This document shows, one piece after another, positions 1 to 7,248 of a stretch of DNA of 8,678 bases (the stretch's first letter is position 1; each line of letters begins with the position of its first letter). The DNA is taken from assembly GCA_019752975.1 (NCBI GenBank), contig JAIELM010000196.1, positions 1-8,678 of the forward strand. Reading direction: 5' to 3'. The notes beneath the pieces are model-generated. The model was not told the DNA's origin and made no database searches. It saw nothing but the letters and a program-made list of their open reading frames with translations. The stretch comes from Undibacterium sp. (lineage in GTDB: Bacteria > Pseudomonadota > Gammaproteobacteria > Burkholderiales > Burkholderiaceae_D). The position numbers were made by a program, and so were the translations under genes.

Positions 1-452
1 AAGTCAGAGAGTTCGGCCTGCACGCCGACGTGCGTTTTCATCAGTGGCTTAGGGCCATGCAAAATTTGCTGACACAAGGCAGGAAAACTCACATCGCCCC
101 AGCCGGTAATAAGATAGTCTGCCATCGTGACGATAGCTTGTTCATTACTTTCATAGGAAACTTCCGGGCCGCCTAAGACGATCACGACCTCGGGTGCTAC
201 GCGCTTGATCAGTGCCACCAAGCGCGTGGTTTCTTCTACATTCCAGATATATACACCAAAGCCTATGATCAGCTTTTCGTCCGCCTTTTGCCATGCCAAT
301 AGGCGTTCCAATAAGTCGGTGGTCTTCGCACCAATGACAAATTCTTGTAGATGAGTTTGCTCTTGCAACTCGCCCATATTGGCGTAAAGATAACGCAAAC
401 CCAGGGAAGCATGGGCAAACCGGGCATTGAGCGTGGAGAGTAGGATGGTCAT
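1..452 (-). CDS. B12-binding-domain radical SAM protein, N-terminal part (DUF4080-like), cut by window edge
   Basis: The reading frame opens at an ATG (452-450) and stays open for 150 codons to the left edge, so only the N-terminus is seen. It begins MTILLSTLNARFAHASLGLR and contains IIGFGVYIWNV (about residues 62-72), LGGPEVSYE (93-101) and DYLITGWGDVSF (112-123). These are the Rossmann-type strands and loop of the cobalamin-binding half of B12-dependent radical SAM enzymes, and the GGPEVSYE loop is typical of the DUF4080-type group. The radical SAM CxxxCxxC cluster site would lie beyond the window. The substrate of this subgroup is unknown to me. No good Shine-Dalgarno precedes the ATG. A -10-like TACAAT (minus strand, 489-484) sits about 30 bases upstream, at the outer edge of the palindrome, without a convincing -35. 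Family assignment rests on recalled motifs, not a search. Confidence 0.85.
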   Translation of the reverse strand, partial: MTILLSTLNARFAHASLGLRYLYANMGELQEQTHLQEFVIGAKTTDLLERLLAWQKADEKLIIGFGVYIWNVEETTRLVALIKRVAPEVVIVLGGPEVSYESNEQAIVTMADYLITGWGDVSFPALCQQILHGPKPLMKTHVGVQAELSD

Positions 453-486
453 AGCAGAGCACAGCAAAAAGAGTCAAGGCCACATT

Positions 487-666
487 GTACCGAGATTTCC
501 CATTAGGGTTTGAGATGGTGACGGATGAGTTTGCGAGGTAGTTTTGCGTGATTTTATTTTTTCATAGCGAGCGATGGGAAAATAAAATCACGCGAAAATG
601 ACCGCAAAATCGCCATCAGCGCTCAAAAAGCACCAAAGGTGCGCCTAATGGAAAATCTCGGGTACG
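487..666. repeat. Long imperfect palindrome, possible MITE-like element
   Basis: Three blocks of the left arm recur as reverse complement in the right arm, in order. The centre is a perfect 15-bp pair, gcgtgattttatttt (546-560) with aaaataaaatcacgc (579-593), around an 18-nt spacer that can itself pair partly. A weaker block joins the ttgcg-ggt region (531-539) to accgcaaaa (601-609). The outer block pairs cgagatttcccattagg (491-507) with the complement of 645-661 at 16 of 17 positions. Both ends carry GTAC (487-490 and 663-666), which could be a 4-bp target duplication or part of the palindrome. No coding frame fills it. It could be a decayed MITE, a chromosomal palindrome family, or a structured RNA. 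It lies between divergent gene starts, so a role as a terminator of either gene is unlikely. Confidence 0.75.
630..642. repeat. Small perfect hairpin inside the palindrome's right arm
   Basis: GCACC (630-634) and GGTGC (638-642) pair around a 3-base aaa loop. This hairpin has no counterpart in the left arm of the larger palindrome, where the arms differ in length. It is not followed by a T-run, so I do not call it a terminator. Confidence 0.4.
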
Positions 667-859
667 CTGCTTGTCATTGCTTCTCGATTAGGATGCCTTT
701 TTGTGACTTTACTCCCGTCTTTCCGCATTTCGTCGCATCGGCTATACGCATGCAATTCGAAATCGCTATAGTTCAACCATCGACAAGGAACAAAACTAAA
801 TCAGTTCAGAAGAAGTCGATAAAAATCAAAATCTTTTTAACTTATTCAAACACTTTTTT

Positions 860-864
860 AGGAA
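860..864 (+). promoter_or_regulatory. Ribosome binding site of the small exported protein
   Basis: AGGAA stands 6-7 bases before the ATG at 871. It supports that start over any alternative and supports the gene being real. Confidence 0.7.
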
Positions 865-870
865 CACAAA

Positions 871-1200
871 ATGAAAACCTCTATCCAAAATAAAGCCATT
901 CTCGCATTCGCCAGTATCGCCGCATTAGTCGCCGTCGCCAGTGCTTTTCAAGCCCCAGCTCATGCCACTTCAACGGTGAATCTAGCTGAACAAAATGTGC
1001 AAACAGTGAATATCGTTGCTAAGCATATGACGGCAGAACAGAAGTTGAATTTTGATCTGCAAAGCCAACAAGAACAGGCAACACAAACGGTGTTGATTAG
1101 CGCCAAACGTCTAAGCGCTGAGCAAAAACTGGCCTTTGATCAACAAGACACTGCATGGAAAACGGCAGCACGTACTAAGACAGCACCGAATCAAGGCTAA
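871..1200 (+). CDS. Small exported protein with two internal repeats, function unknown
   Basis: I do not recognise this 109-residue protein. It starts with a Sec-type signal peptide: a basic N-end (MKTSIQNK), a hydrophobic core (about 9-25) and an AHA cleavage site after residue 32, with ASA at 23-25 as an alternative. The mature part of about 77 residues is polar, rich in Gln and Ala, and has no cysteine. It holds two copies of one motif 28 residues apart: VQTVNIVAKHMTAEQKLNFD (from residue 43) and TQTVLISAKRLSAEQKLAFD (from residue 71). The shared pattern is QTV-x-I-x-AK-x-hydrophobic-(T/S)-AEQKL-x-FD. The repeats look helical, suggesting a small periplasmic or secreted binding protein, but that is inference. 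A good ribosome binding site precedes it. It stands alone, with no terminator visible downstream and a divergent gene upstream. Confidence 0.8.
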   Translation: MKTSIQNKAILAFASIAALVAVASAFQAPAHATSTVNLAEQNVQTVNIVAKHMTAEQKLNFDLQSQQEQATQTVLISAKRLSAEQKLAFDQQDTAWKTAARTKTAPNQG

Positions 1201-1541
1201 TCCGATGAGGTCCGCAATGTTGCACCGCGAACCAAACCATCCAAATTTTTTGGCCCTACAATATCGACCATCACATCAAAAGTTAGCCAGTGTTATTCCT
1301 CCAAAGCAGATGCAAGGAACGATACTGGCTTACTTGAAAAGCGACCTGAAAAACTACTGGTAAAATGATTTGCAAAGTCATTTGAAAAATATCCACGGTC
1401 GTAACGGTCGTAACAGTCGTAACAAACAGTCTAAGACCTACTCGTAGGCATCGTCTTTTGCATCACATCTTTCACTACCGCTCCTGCTTGCAATATCATC
1501 CTAGGTTCAGTCAGGTTAATGGTCTCTGGTCGATGTGCTAT
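1201..1541. other. Gene-free region between convergent genes
   Basis: This 341-bp gap lies between the ends of the small exported protein (+) and the diguanylate cyclase (-). I see no supported gene in it. It holds a 9-bp tandem repeat (1396-1422), a loose 7-bp inverted repeat (agccagt 1285-1291 with actggct 1324-1330, 32-base loop), and a short pair aaatga/tcattt (1363-1368 and 1378-1383). None is a proper GC stem followed by a T-run, so I cannot place a factor-independent terminator for either gene. Confidence 0.6.
1396..1422. repeat. 9-bp tandem repeat, three copies
   Basis: The unit cggtcgtaa occurs at 1396-1404 and 1405-1413, followed by cagtcgtaa (1414-1422) with one change. It lies in non-coding DNA between convergent genes. 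A short array like this could be a slippage-prone microrepeat; no function is indicated. Confidence 0.8.
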
Positions 1542-2525
1542 CTAGCTATTCTCTCCCAATTCCACCCCAAAACAACGATGTCGCCCAAATTCTTTGGCCT
1601 TGTACAGTTGGGCATCGGCTAGGCTAATGAGTTCTATCGCTGTCCCCATGATGTGCGCCGGTTTGCTGGCCACGCCTAGGCTGACCGTCACAAATGGTGC
1701 TACTGAGGAATCGCTGTGTTCGATTTGCAGGGCGATGATTTCTCTGCCGATGACTTCAGCAAGTCGCATCGCTCCGGCGTAGCCTGTGTCGGGTAATAGA
1801 CAGACAAATTCTTCACCGCCGTAACGAGCGATATGGTCACCAGCACGCATTAATTTATTTTTTACCGTGGTGGAAATGCGGCGTAGACAATCGTCGCCCG
1901 CTTGATGTCCGTAGCGATCATTGTAGCGTTTAAAAAAATCGACATCTAACATAACCACGCTAAGTGCCGTCTTATTGCGGGTTGCTCTACCCATTTCAGC
2001 CGCTACCCGTTCGTCAAAGTAACGCCGATTGTGTACTCCAGTGAGTCCGTCTAAATATGCCCAACTGCGCAATAAGTCCGATTGTGCCTTGAGCATCAAA
2101 TGGGTTTTGATACGGGCTTTGACGATGCGCGGATTGATCGGTTTGCAGATGAAGTCTACCGCGCCACAATCTAGGCCTCGTTCTTCTGCGGCTTCATCGT
2201 TTTGTGCAGTGATAAAAATAACCGGAATGTCGCGAGTTAAGGCATCGTTCTTCAAGGTCTGACAGACTTGGTAGCCATCCATTTCGGGCATAATCACGTC
2301 CAGCAAGACTAGGTCAGGTTTTTTGCTGGCGCATAAGAGCAGGGCTTGCTGGCCTGTGGTTGCCATAAGAATTTGATAGTCGTTGGTTAGTACTTGAAAT
2401 AGAACCTGAATATTTGTGGCTTGATCGTCGACCACTAATATGCGTGGTCGTGGTGCTGCTGAAATGGCGGCATCGATGTGATCTTTGGGGCTGTCTTGAT
2501 GGTTGTTCATGATGGTGCTTGGCAT
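1542..2525 (-). CDS. Response regulator diguanylate cyclase, REC-GGDEF
   Basis: This makes cyclic di-GMP from two GTP, under control of an N-terminal phosphoreceiver. Numbering is from the ATG at 2525 (327 residues). The REC domain (about 26-148) has the acid pair D33-D34, the phosphoacceptor D76 in LVLLDVIMPEMDG, T106 and K128 (CKP). The GGDEF domain (about 155-320) has LDGLTGVHNRRYF, metal-binding D194 and D196 region, and the active-site loop GGEEF (236-240). RAGD five residues before that loop is an intact inhibitory I-site (RxxD), so product feedback is expected. No membrane segment is present, so it is cytoplasmic. The frame can begin at a TTG (2546) or an ATG (2525 or 2510). None has a clear ribosome binding site, and all lie before the REC domain; I prefer ATG 2525. 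It lies 126 bp downstream of the hybrid kinase on the same strand, which is its likely phosphodonor. Confidence 0.93.
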   Translation of the reverse strand: MPSTIMNNHQDSPKDHIDAAISAAPRPRILVVDDQATNIQVLFQVLTNDYQILMATTGQQALLLCASKKPDLVLLDVIMPEMDGYQVCQTLKNDALTRDIPVIFITAQNDEAAEERGLDCGAVDFICKPINPRIVKARIKTHLMLKAQSDLLRSWAYLDGLTGVHNRRYFDERVAAEMGRATRNKTALSVVMLDVDFFKRYNDRYGHQAGDDCLRRISTTVKNKLMRAGDHIARYGGEEFVCLLPDTGYAGAMRLAEVIGREIIALQIEHSDSSVAPFVTVSLGVASKPAHIMGTAIELISLADAQLYKAKEFGRHRCFGVELGENS

Positions 2526-2577
2526 GTCGATTGAGGTGGCTTTCAATGAAGGACTTACAAATTACAAATTACCAATT

Positions 2578-2596
2578 AAAAGCGCATCGGGATGCG
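2578..2596 (-). terminator. Weak hairpin plus T-run between kinase and cyclase genes
   Basis: Read on the minus strand, CGCATC and GATGCG (2596-2591 and 2588-2583) form a short stem with a very tight loop, followed by C and TTTT (2581-2578). It lies between the kinase stop and the cyclase start. It might attenuate read-through into the cyclase gene, but the stem is short and the T-run has only four bases, so it is a weak call. Confidence 0.3.
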
Positions 2597-2651
2597 TCCT
2601 TGTGGAAAATTGTTTATTTGTAGACTTACCCTTGAGTGAATTATTCCTAAT

Positions 2652-5600
2652 CTAATCCCCTATTTTTTCCAGTAATTGTTGGCACAGGCTTTGTGCGTGG
2701 TTAAATTCTAAGGTAATAATTGCCGATTCTAGATCTTGCAATTGCTCGTTCAGCGGCGCTGCAAACTGATGTTTTAAATCGACTATGGTTTCAGTTGCGA
2801 TCATGTCGGCATTTTCTAGCTGTTCAGATAATGCCATCAAACTGTTGCGAAATAAGTTGATATCATCGCTGCGTTCTAAGGCCATTTGGGTTTTGCTTGT
2901 TTGGGCGCGCTCATTTTCTTGTGCTATTGTTTTTGTGAGCGCCTCGGCGAGTAAGCTGAGATTTTGCTGCATATTGCTAGCACTGCTACACAGTGTCGTT
3001 AATAAGTCATCGGTTTTTTGCCTATCTTTTTGGACGCGTAGTTTTTCTTCTATCTCTCGCATTTCATTTGAAAATTCGAGCGCACCTAAGGTGGCTGCTA
3101 AACCTTTGACTGTGTGAATATGTCGCAGTACTGTCGTGAGGTCGGTACCGGCATCTTGTAATTGCTGAGGTAGCGCTGCCAAGTCGCGAATGAATAATTT
3201 CAGGGTATGCTCATACAAGTCTTGTCGTCCCCCCAATCGCTTGAGGGCTGCATGAAGGTCTACTCCTAGTGCGCGTGCTGTCAGCGTCAGACCCGGGTCA
3301 GATGGTTCAAATTCTGGCTGACGGGGTTCAACATAGGCATTCGAATATTTGGTGTGGGTTAGGATAATTTTTACTAAGTTGTTGATGTCAAAGGGTTTGC
3401 CCACATGGTCGTCGATGCCCGCTTTCTGGCAGGCGATAATGTCCGATTCCATGACATTGGCGGTCATGGCGATAATTGGTAATTTTTTGTTGCCTAATTG
3501 TTGGCGTATCATTTGTGTGGCGGTATAACCATCCATGATAGGCATCTGTAAATCCATCAAAATAAGATCGTAGCTGACATCTTCTGCCGCAATAATTTCT
3601 AGTGCTTCCAAACCGTGATTGGCAATTTGTACCTTCGCACCTTCGCTCTCTAAAAGTTCACGCGCTACTTGTTGATTATTGAGGTTGTCTTCGACCAGCA
3701 GTAGACGTAAATTAGTCAAACGCTGGGTAGAATTTTTGTCAGAATTTTCTCCACTATTTTTAAAGGAGGAATGTTGTTCTAGCTTTGTGCTAAGGGCAAT
3801 TTGGCTGCTATTGGCGACCGCTAAATTGAGTGTGAAATAAAAGCAGGCGCCTTTACCAAGTTCACTTTCCAACTGCAAATCACTCTCCATCATCTTTAGC
3901 AATCCTTGGCTAATGGCAATACCTAGGCCAGTTCCGCCAAAGCGACGTGTGGTTGATGTCTCGGCTTGGGTGAAACCGGTAAATATTTTTTGGTGATTCT
4001 CCCTGGCGATGCCGATGCCTGTGTCTTTGACGGAAAAATATAAGCTTACTCGTTCTTCTTCTAATGCAAGGGCCTTTATGCTTAGCGTCACTGAGCCTTG
4101 CTCGGTAAATTTGACCGCATTGCTACCCAAATTGGTGAGCACTTGACGTAGTCTCAAGGTGTCGCCTATCAAGACTGGTGGAATACTGGGATCGACCTTG
4201 ATCTGTATGCTCACAGGCTTGTTACCAACATTGACGGTCAAAATATCTTGGATGTCAGTGAGCAGTTGGTCTAGTCTAAAGGCGTGCGGGTCAAGATGCA
4301 TTTTGCCGGCTTCGACCTTAGAGATATCCAAAATATCATTTAGTAAGTTCAGCAAAGAGCGTGCTGCTCCTTCCGTTTTCATTGCATAGTCGGTTTGTTG
4401 TGGGCTTAAGGGGGTTTTTGCTAATAGACTTAACATACCCAAAATCGCATTCATCGGGGTGCGAATTTCATGACTCATGTTGGCCAAAAAAGCCGACTTG
4501 GCTTGATTGGCATCATCGGCCGCTTGTTTGGCGTTGCGCAGCGCTTCTTCGGCTTGGTACTGTAGCGTGATGTCGCGGTTAATTCCTGTCACTAGCGTCG
4601 CCTGACCATGTTCATCCCTTTCTACTCCGCCTGCCGCTTGAATATAGCGTAAGCCTATGGTCGGGCTGATGATGCGAAAAATTGGGTTGTAACTATGGCC
4701 TCCATGGATGGCTTCAGTTAAGCGAGCCTGGTTCGCTTGGAGATCGTCAGGATGTAATTTGGTGCGCCAAAAATCGACGTAGAGTTTTTCTTGTCTGAGT
4801 TCTTCGGGTACTTCGTAGATATCAAACATACGTTCATTAAAATTCAGTTCATCACTGGCTAAATCCCAAGTCCAAATACCCAGTTCGGCTACTTCGGCCG
4901 CTTTGGTTAGTTGATCCCTGACATTGAGTAATAGTTGAGTGCTCTTTTGTAGTTCGGCTTCGGCATTTTTACGCTCATTAATATCCATTTGTGTGCCGGA
5001 CACCCATTCTGGTTTTCCCAGCGGCGTAAAGGAGGCGATACGTCCACGGGTGAGTACCCAAATCCATTGGCCATCTTTATGTTTTAGACGCGTTTCGCAT
5101 TCGTAGTAAGGCAGATCATGCTGAAAATGGAGCTTCATGCGCTGCTTGGCTTTTTCTAAATCATCGGGATGGGTTAAGTTGTCCCAAGTCTGTATGGTGC
5201 TGGGTGTGAGTTGGTTGAGTTCATAACCAATTTGATCGGCCCAGCGTTCATTTAAACGCATTTCGCCACTCTCTACATTCCATTCCCAGGTGCCGACATT
5301 GGTTCCTTCAATAATATGGGCTAGGGCCGAGCGTTGATTGGCGAGGCGACTGGCGGCTTTTTTACTGCTGGTAATATCGGTGCGTATGGAAATAAATTTT
5401 TCTATGCGACCCTGCGCATCTTTAAACGGCGCGATGAAAGTGTCTACCCAATAGACGTTGCCATTCTTACTGCGATTGCAGACCTCGCCGCGCCAAGGGG
5501 TACCTGAGGCTATGGTCCGCCACATATTGGACAAAAAGTCCGCTGACTGGATGCCCGTGGCGACGATACGGTGGTTATCCCGCAAAATTTCTTCTTTGGT

Positions 5601-7157
5601 ATAACCGCTGATATGACAATATGCTTGGTTGACTTCAATGAGTCGACCAGTACTGTCGGCGATCGAGACAATCGCGTGCATATTTAAGGTGCTGAGCAGG
5701 GCATTGCTATCGCGCAGCGCGTTTTGCAATCGTTCGGCGGCGATTCGATTTTCAGAAATATCGTTTTGAATCGCGATGTACTTATCAATCACGCCGGTAC
5801 TGCTTTTGAAGGGGGCGATGAAAGTATCGACCCAATAGAGTGATCCGTCACGCTTGCGATTGCACACTTCACCACGCCAAGGTGTGCCGGTCGAGATGCT
5901 TTGCCACATGTTGCTCCAAAATTGTGCTGATTGCGCGTTGGAGCGACAGATTCTGTGATTTTTTCCTATTAGTTCGCTACGTTGATAGCCGCTAATACGG
6001 CAGAAAGCATCATTAACATCGATGATGTTCCCTTGAGCGTCAGTTACTGAGACGATGGCATGCATGTTTAAGGTACTGAGAAGCGCTTGATTATCACGCA
6101 AAGCGGCGTCTAATTGTTTCTGTGTATGCTCGTTTCTGAGCCTTTGTAGGCGCAGCAAAGCGGCTAACAGCGAACTAATTAAAAATATTGCTAAAAATAC
6201 CAAGCCGGGAGTAGAACGTTTTCCTGCTAGTTCAAAGGAGGGGGTGCTCATCATCTCTAAACGAAAATCACGTCCATACAGGTGAATATTTTTTACTAGA
6301 GTAAACTGTGCCGGAGTTTTTCGGGCTTGCGCGGACAGATTAGGAGCCGAGTAAAAAATCAGCTGTTCGCCATCGATATTGGCGCTAGGGTTGGAGAGCT
6401 GATAAACCACTTCAGCTTGCTCACCGCCGGGTACTTGTTCGAGTAAGTCACTGAGTAAAATAGAAGTGTAAACCAGCCCAAGCAAGGCGGGTTTTCCTTG
6501 ATTTGAGGTGGTAATAGGTGCATTTTTTTGGTACACCGGCAGCATCAGTAGAACACCGAGTTTTTTTAATTTTTTTGGCGCGCTATAGACTAATTCGCTG
6601 AGGCTGGGCTTCCCTGTGCTGAGTGCATTTTGTACTAGGTTAAAGCGACGAGGCTCAGAACTAAAGTCGGTTCCTAAGACGGCGTGTTCGGTGCTAGACG
6701 AGGCAAAATATTTAAGTAAAAAATGCTCTTTCCTCTGTACGGTATCAAAGGAACGATAGTCATATTCTGGCGCAATATCTTGTTGCTGTTTAAGGACATA
6801 GCGCTCTACATCACTGTCATTGACTTTTTCTATATAGCCAAATCCACGCACTCCAGGAAATTCTGTGGCAAAGTCGCGGCTATGTACTGCGGATAAAAAT
6901 TGGGCGTAACTTAAACTTGGCTGCAGGTCAAACAAATTTTTGACGTCATTTAAGCCATATAATGGCACTGAAAAGCGGCGCTGTATTTCTAGCGTGATAC
7001 GTTCGGCTTTGTGGGTAAAATCTTGCTCTAATTCGCTTTGTGATTTTGCATTGAGCCAATAGTAGAGCGTGACCGACGACACCGTACCCAGTACGAAAAG
7101 CACTGTAGCAAGGTATTTGGGAAATAACCAAAGTCGAACAATCTTGAAATTCTTCAC
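2652..7157 (-). CDS. Membrane hybrid histidine kinase, CHASE-4xPAS-HisKA-HATPase-REC-HPt
   Basis: A 1501-residue sensor kinase (numbered from the GTG at 7157). A membrane segment (about 11-35), a periplasmic CHASE domain (about 60-305, with FPGVRGFGYIEKV) and a second membrane segment (318-338) form the sensor. Four PAS domains follow: two near-copies (about 360-470 and 488-598) and two PAS_3-type (about 615-730 and 755-865, both with HPDD). The HisKA has FLANMSHEIRTPMNAILG with H896. The ATPase has N1013 (GSNAVKF), DTGIGI (1045-1050) and GGTGLGI (1074-1080). The REC has E1156-D1157, phosphoacceptor D1202 (LILMDLQMPIMDG), T1232 and K1254. The HPt has HIHTVKGLAATLG with H1348. A helical tail of about 70 residues ends the protein. 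All catalytic residues are present, and no HAMP is seen. It probably relays phosphate to the REC-GGDEF protein encoded next on the same strand. A frame extension to TTG 7187 is possible but lacks a ribosome site. The CHASE ligand is unknown. Confidence 0.95.
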   Translation of the reverse strand: MKNFKIVRLWLFPKYLATVLFVLGTVSSVTLYYWLNAKSQSELEQDFTHKAERITLEIQRRFSVPLYGLNDVKNLFDLQPSLSYAQFLSAVHSRDFATEFPGVRGFGYIEKVNDSDVERYVLKQQQDIAPEYDYRSFDTVQRKEHFLLKYFASSSTEHAVLGTDFSSEPRRFNLVQNALSTGKPSLSELVYSAPKKLKKLGVLLMLPVYQKNAPITTSNQGKPALLGLVYTSILLSDLLEQVPGGEQAEVVYQLSNPSANIDGEQLIFYSAPNLSAQARKTPAQFTLVKNIHLYGRDFRLEMMSTPSFELAGKRSTPGLVFLAIFLISSLLAALLRLQRLRNEHTQKQLDAALRDNQALLSTLNMHAIVSVTDAQGNIIDVNDAFCRISGYQRSELIGKNHRICRSNAQSAQFWSNMWQSISTGTPWRGEVCNRKRDGSLYWVDTFIAPFKSSTGVIDKYIAIQNDISENRIAAERLQNALRDSNALLSTLNMHAIVSIADSTGRLIEVNQAYCHISGYTKEEILRDNHRIVATGIQSADFLSNMWRTIASGTPWRGEVCNRSKNGNVYWVDTFIAPFKDAQGRIEKFISIRTDITSSKKAASRLANQRSALAHIIEGTNVGTWEWNVESGEMRLNERWADQIGYELNQLTPSTIQTWDNLTHPDDLEKAKQRMKLHFQHDLPYYECETRLKHKDGQWIWVLTRGRIASFTPLGKPEWVSGTQMDINERKNAEAELQKSTQLLLNVRDQLTKAAEVAELGIWTWDLASDELNFNERMFDIYEVPEELRQEKLYVDFWRTKLHPDDLQANQARLTEAIHGGHSYNPIFRIISPTIGLRYIQAAGGVERDEHGQATLVTGINRDITLQYQAEEALRNAKQAADDANQAKSAFLANMSHEIRTPMNAILGMLSLLAKTPLSPQQTDYAMKTEGAARSLLNLLNDILDISKVEAGKMHLDPHAFRLDQLLTDIQDILTVNVGNKPVSIQIKVDPSIPPVLIGDTLRLRQVLTNLGSNAVKFTEQGSVTLSIKALALEEERVSLYFSVKDTGIGIARENHQKIFTGFTQAETSTTRRFGGTGLGIAISQGLLKMMESDLQLESELGKGACFYFTLNLAVANSSQIALSTKLEQHSSFKNSGENSDKNSTQRLTNLRLLLVEDNLNNQQVARELLESEGAKVQIANHGLEALEIIAAEDVSYDLILMDLQMPIMDGYTATQMIRQQLGNKKLPIIAMTANVMESDIIACQKAGIDDHVGKPFDINNLVKIILTHTKYSNAYVEPRQPEFEPSDPGLTLTARALGVDLHAALKRLGGRQDLYEHTLKLFIRDLAALPQQLQDAGTDLTTVLRHIHTVKGLAATLGALEFSNEMREIEEKLRVQKDRQKTDDLLTTLCSSASNMQQNLSLLAEALTKTIAQENERAQTSKTQMALERSDDINLFRNSLMALSEQLENADMIATETIVDLKHQFAAPLNEQLQDLESAIITLEFNHAQSLCQQLLEKIGD
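5370..6077 (-). repeat. Tandem duplication of a PAS domain within the hybrid kinase gene
   Basis: The segment 6077-5754 (first PAS) and the segment 5693-5370 (second PAS) encode the same domain with a spacing of 128 codons (384 bp). Both copies contain STLNMHAIVS, SNMW, GTPWRGEVCNR and YWVDTFIAPFK. By hand count about 65 of 108 aligned residues are identical, far above the usual similarity of unrelated PAS domains. The linker ahead of each copy is also repeated (ALRDNQALL and ALRDSNALL), so the duplicated unit includes the connecting helix. Confidence 0.9.
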
Positions 7158-7165
7158 TAAATTTG

Positions 7166-7169
7166 TCCT
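7166..7169 (-). promoter_or_regulatory. Ribosome binding site that picks the GTG start of the hybrid kinase
   Basis: On the minus strand TTAGGA ends eight bases before GTG (7157-7155), an ideal spacing. The longer frame to TTG (7187) has no such site. This favours a protein starting MKNFKIVRLW, with a short basic N-end directly before the first membrane segment. Confidence 0.65.
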
Positions 7170-7198
7170 AACAAGGAGTTTAGCCAAGCATTCTAGGA

Positions 7199-7228
7199 AG
7201 TATCACGGTGTTTTGAGTAAGGCGTCAA
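7199..7228 (-). promoter_or_regulatory. Candidate sigma-70 promoter for the hybrid kinase
   Basis: On the minus strand TTGACG (7228-7223, five of six to the -35 consensus) is followed after 18 bases by GATACT (7204-7199, four of six to the -10 consensus). Transcription would begin near 7192, giving a leader of about 35 bases to the GTG at 7157. The TTG at 7187 would then be almost at the transcript's 5' end, another reason to prefer GTG. A second TTGACG occurs upstream (7265-7260) without a good -10. Confidence 0.45.
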
Positions 7229-7248
7229 TGAAATAATTCTTTTGAGAA

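Larger units (their letters stand above)
453..870. other. Divergent intergenic region with long palindrome
   Basis: This 418-bp gap separates the leftward radical SAM gene from the rightward small exported protein. Its left half is taken up by the long imperfect inverted repeat at 487-666, listed separately. The right part (667-870) is AT-rich near the downstream gene and should hold that gene's promoter, but I cannot pick a convincing -35/-10 pair. An 84-codon frame at 639-893 overlaps the next gene's start and looks like chance. Confidence 0.6.

Noticed and set aside
151..483. 110-codon minus-strand frame
   Set aside because: It lies in another frame over the radical SAM gene, whose frame from 452 to the edge has recognisable family motifs; this one has none.
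639..893. 84-codon plus-strand frame
   Set aside because: It begins inside the palindrome, overlaps the start of the small exported protein, has no ribosome site and no protein-like pattern.
1136..1363. 75-codon plus-strand frame overlapping the end of the small exported protein
   Set aside because: It is out of frame with a well-supported gene, has no ribosome site, and its composition looks like translated non-coding DNA.
1363..1383. Small dyad aaatga/tcattt as a terminator between convergent genes
   Set aside because: The stem is AT-rich, only six pairs long, and lacks a following T-run.
1431..1501. C-terminal ~70 residues of the hybrid kinase (in its own numbering) as a second HPt domain
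   Set aside because: It is helical and acidic like HPt, but its only histidines are not in an HxxKG setting, so a phosphotransfer role is not supported.
2551..2558. ggacttac between kinase and cyclase, resembling the end of the 8340-8458 element
   Set aside because: Only eight bases match, the following gcaaaa is missing, and there is no inverted partner nearby, so it is not a second copy.
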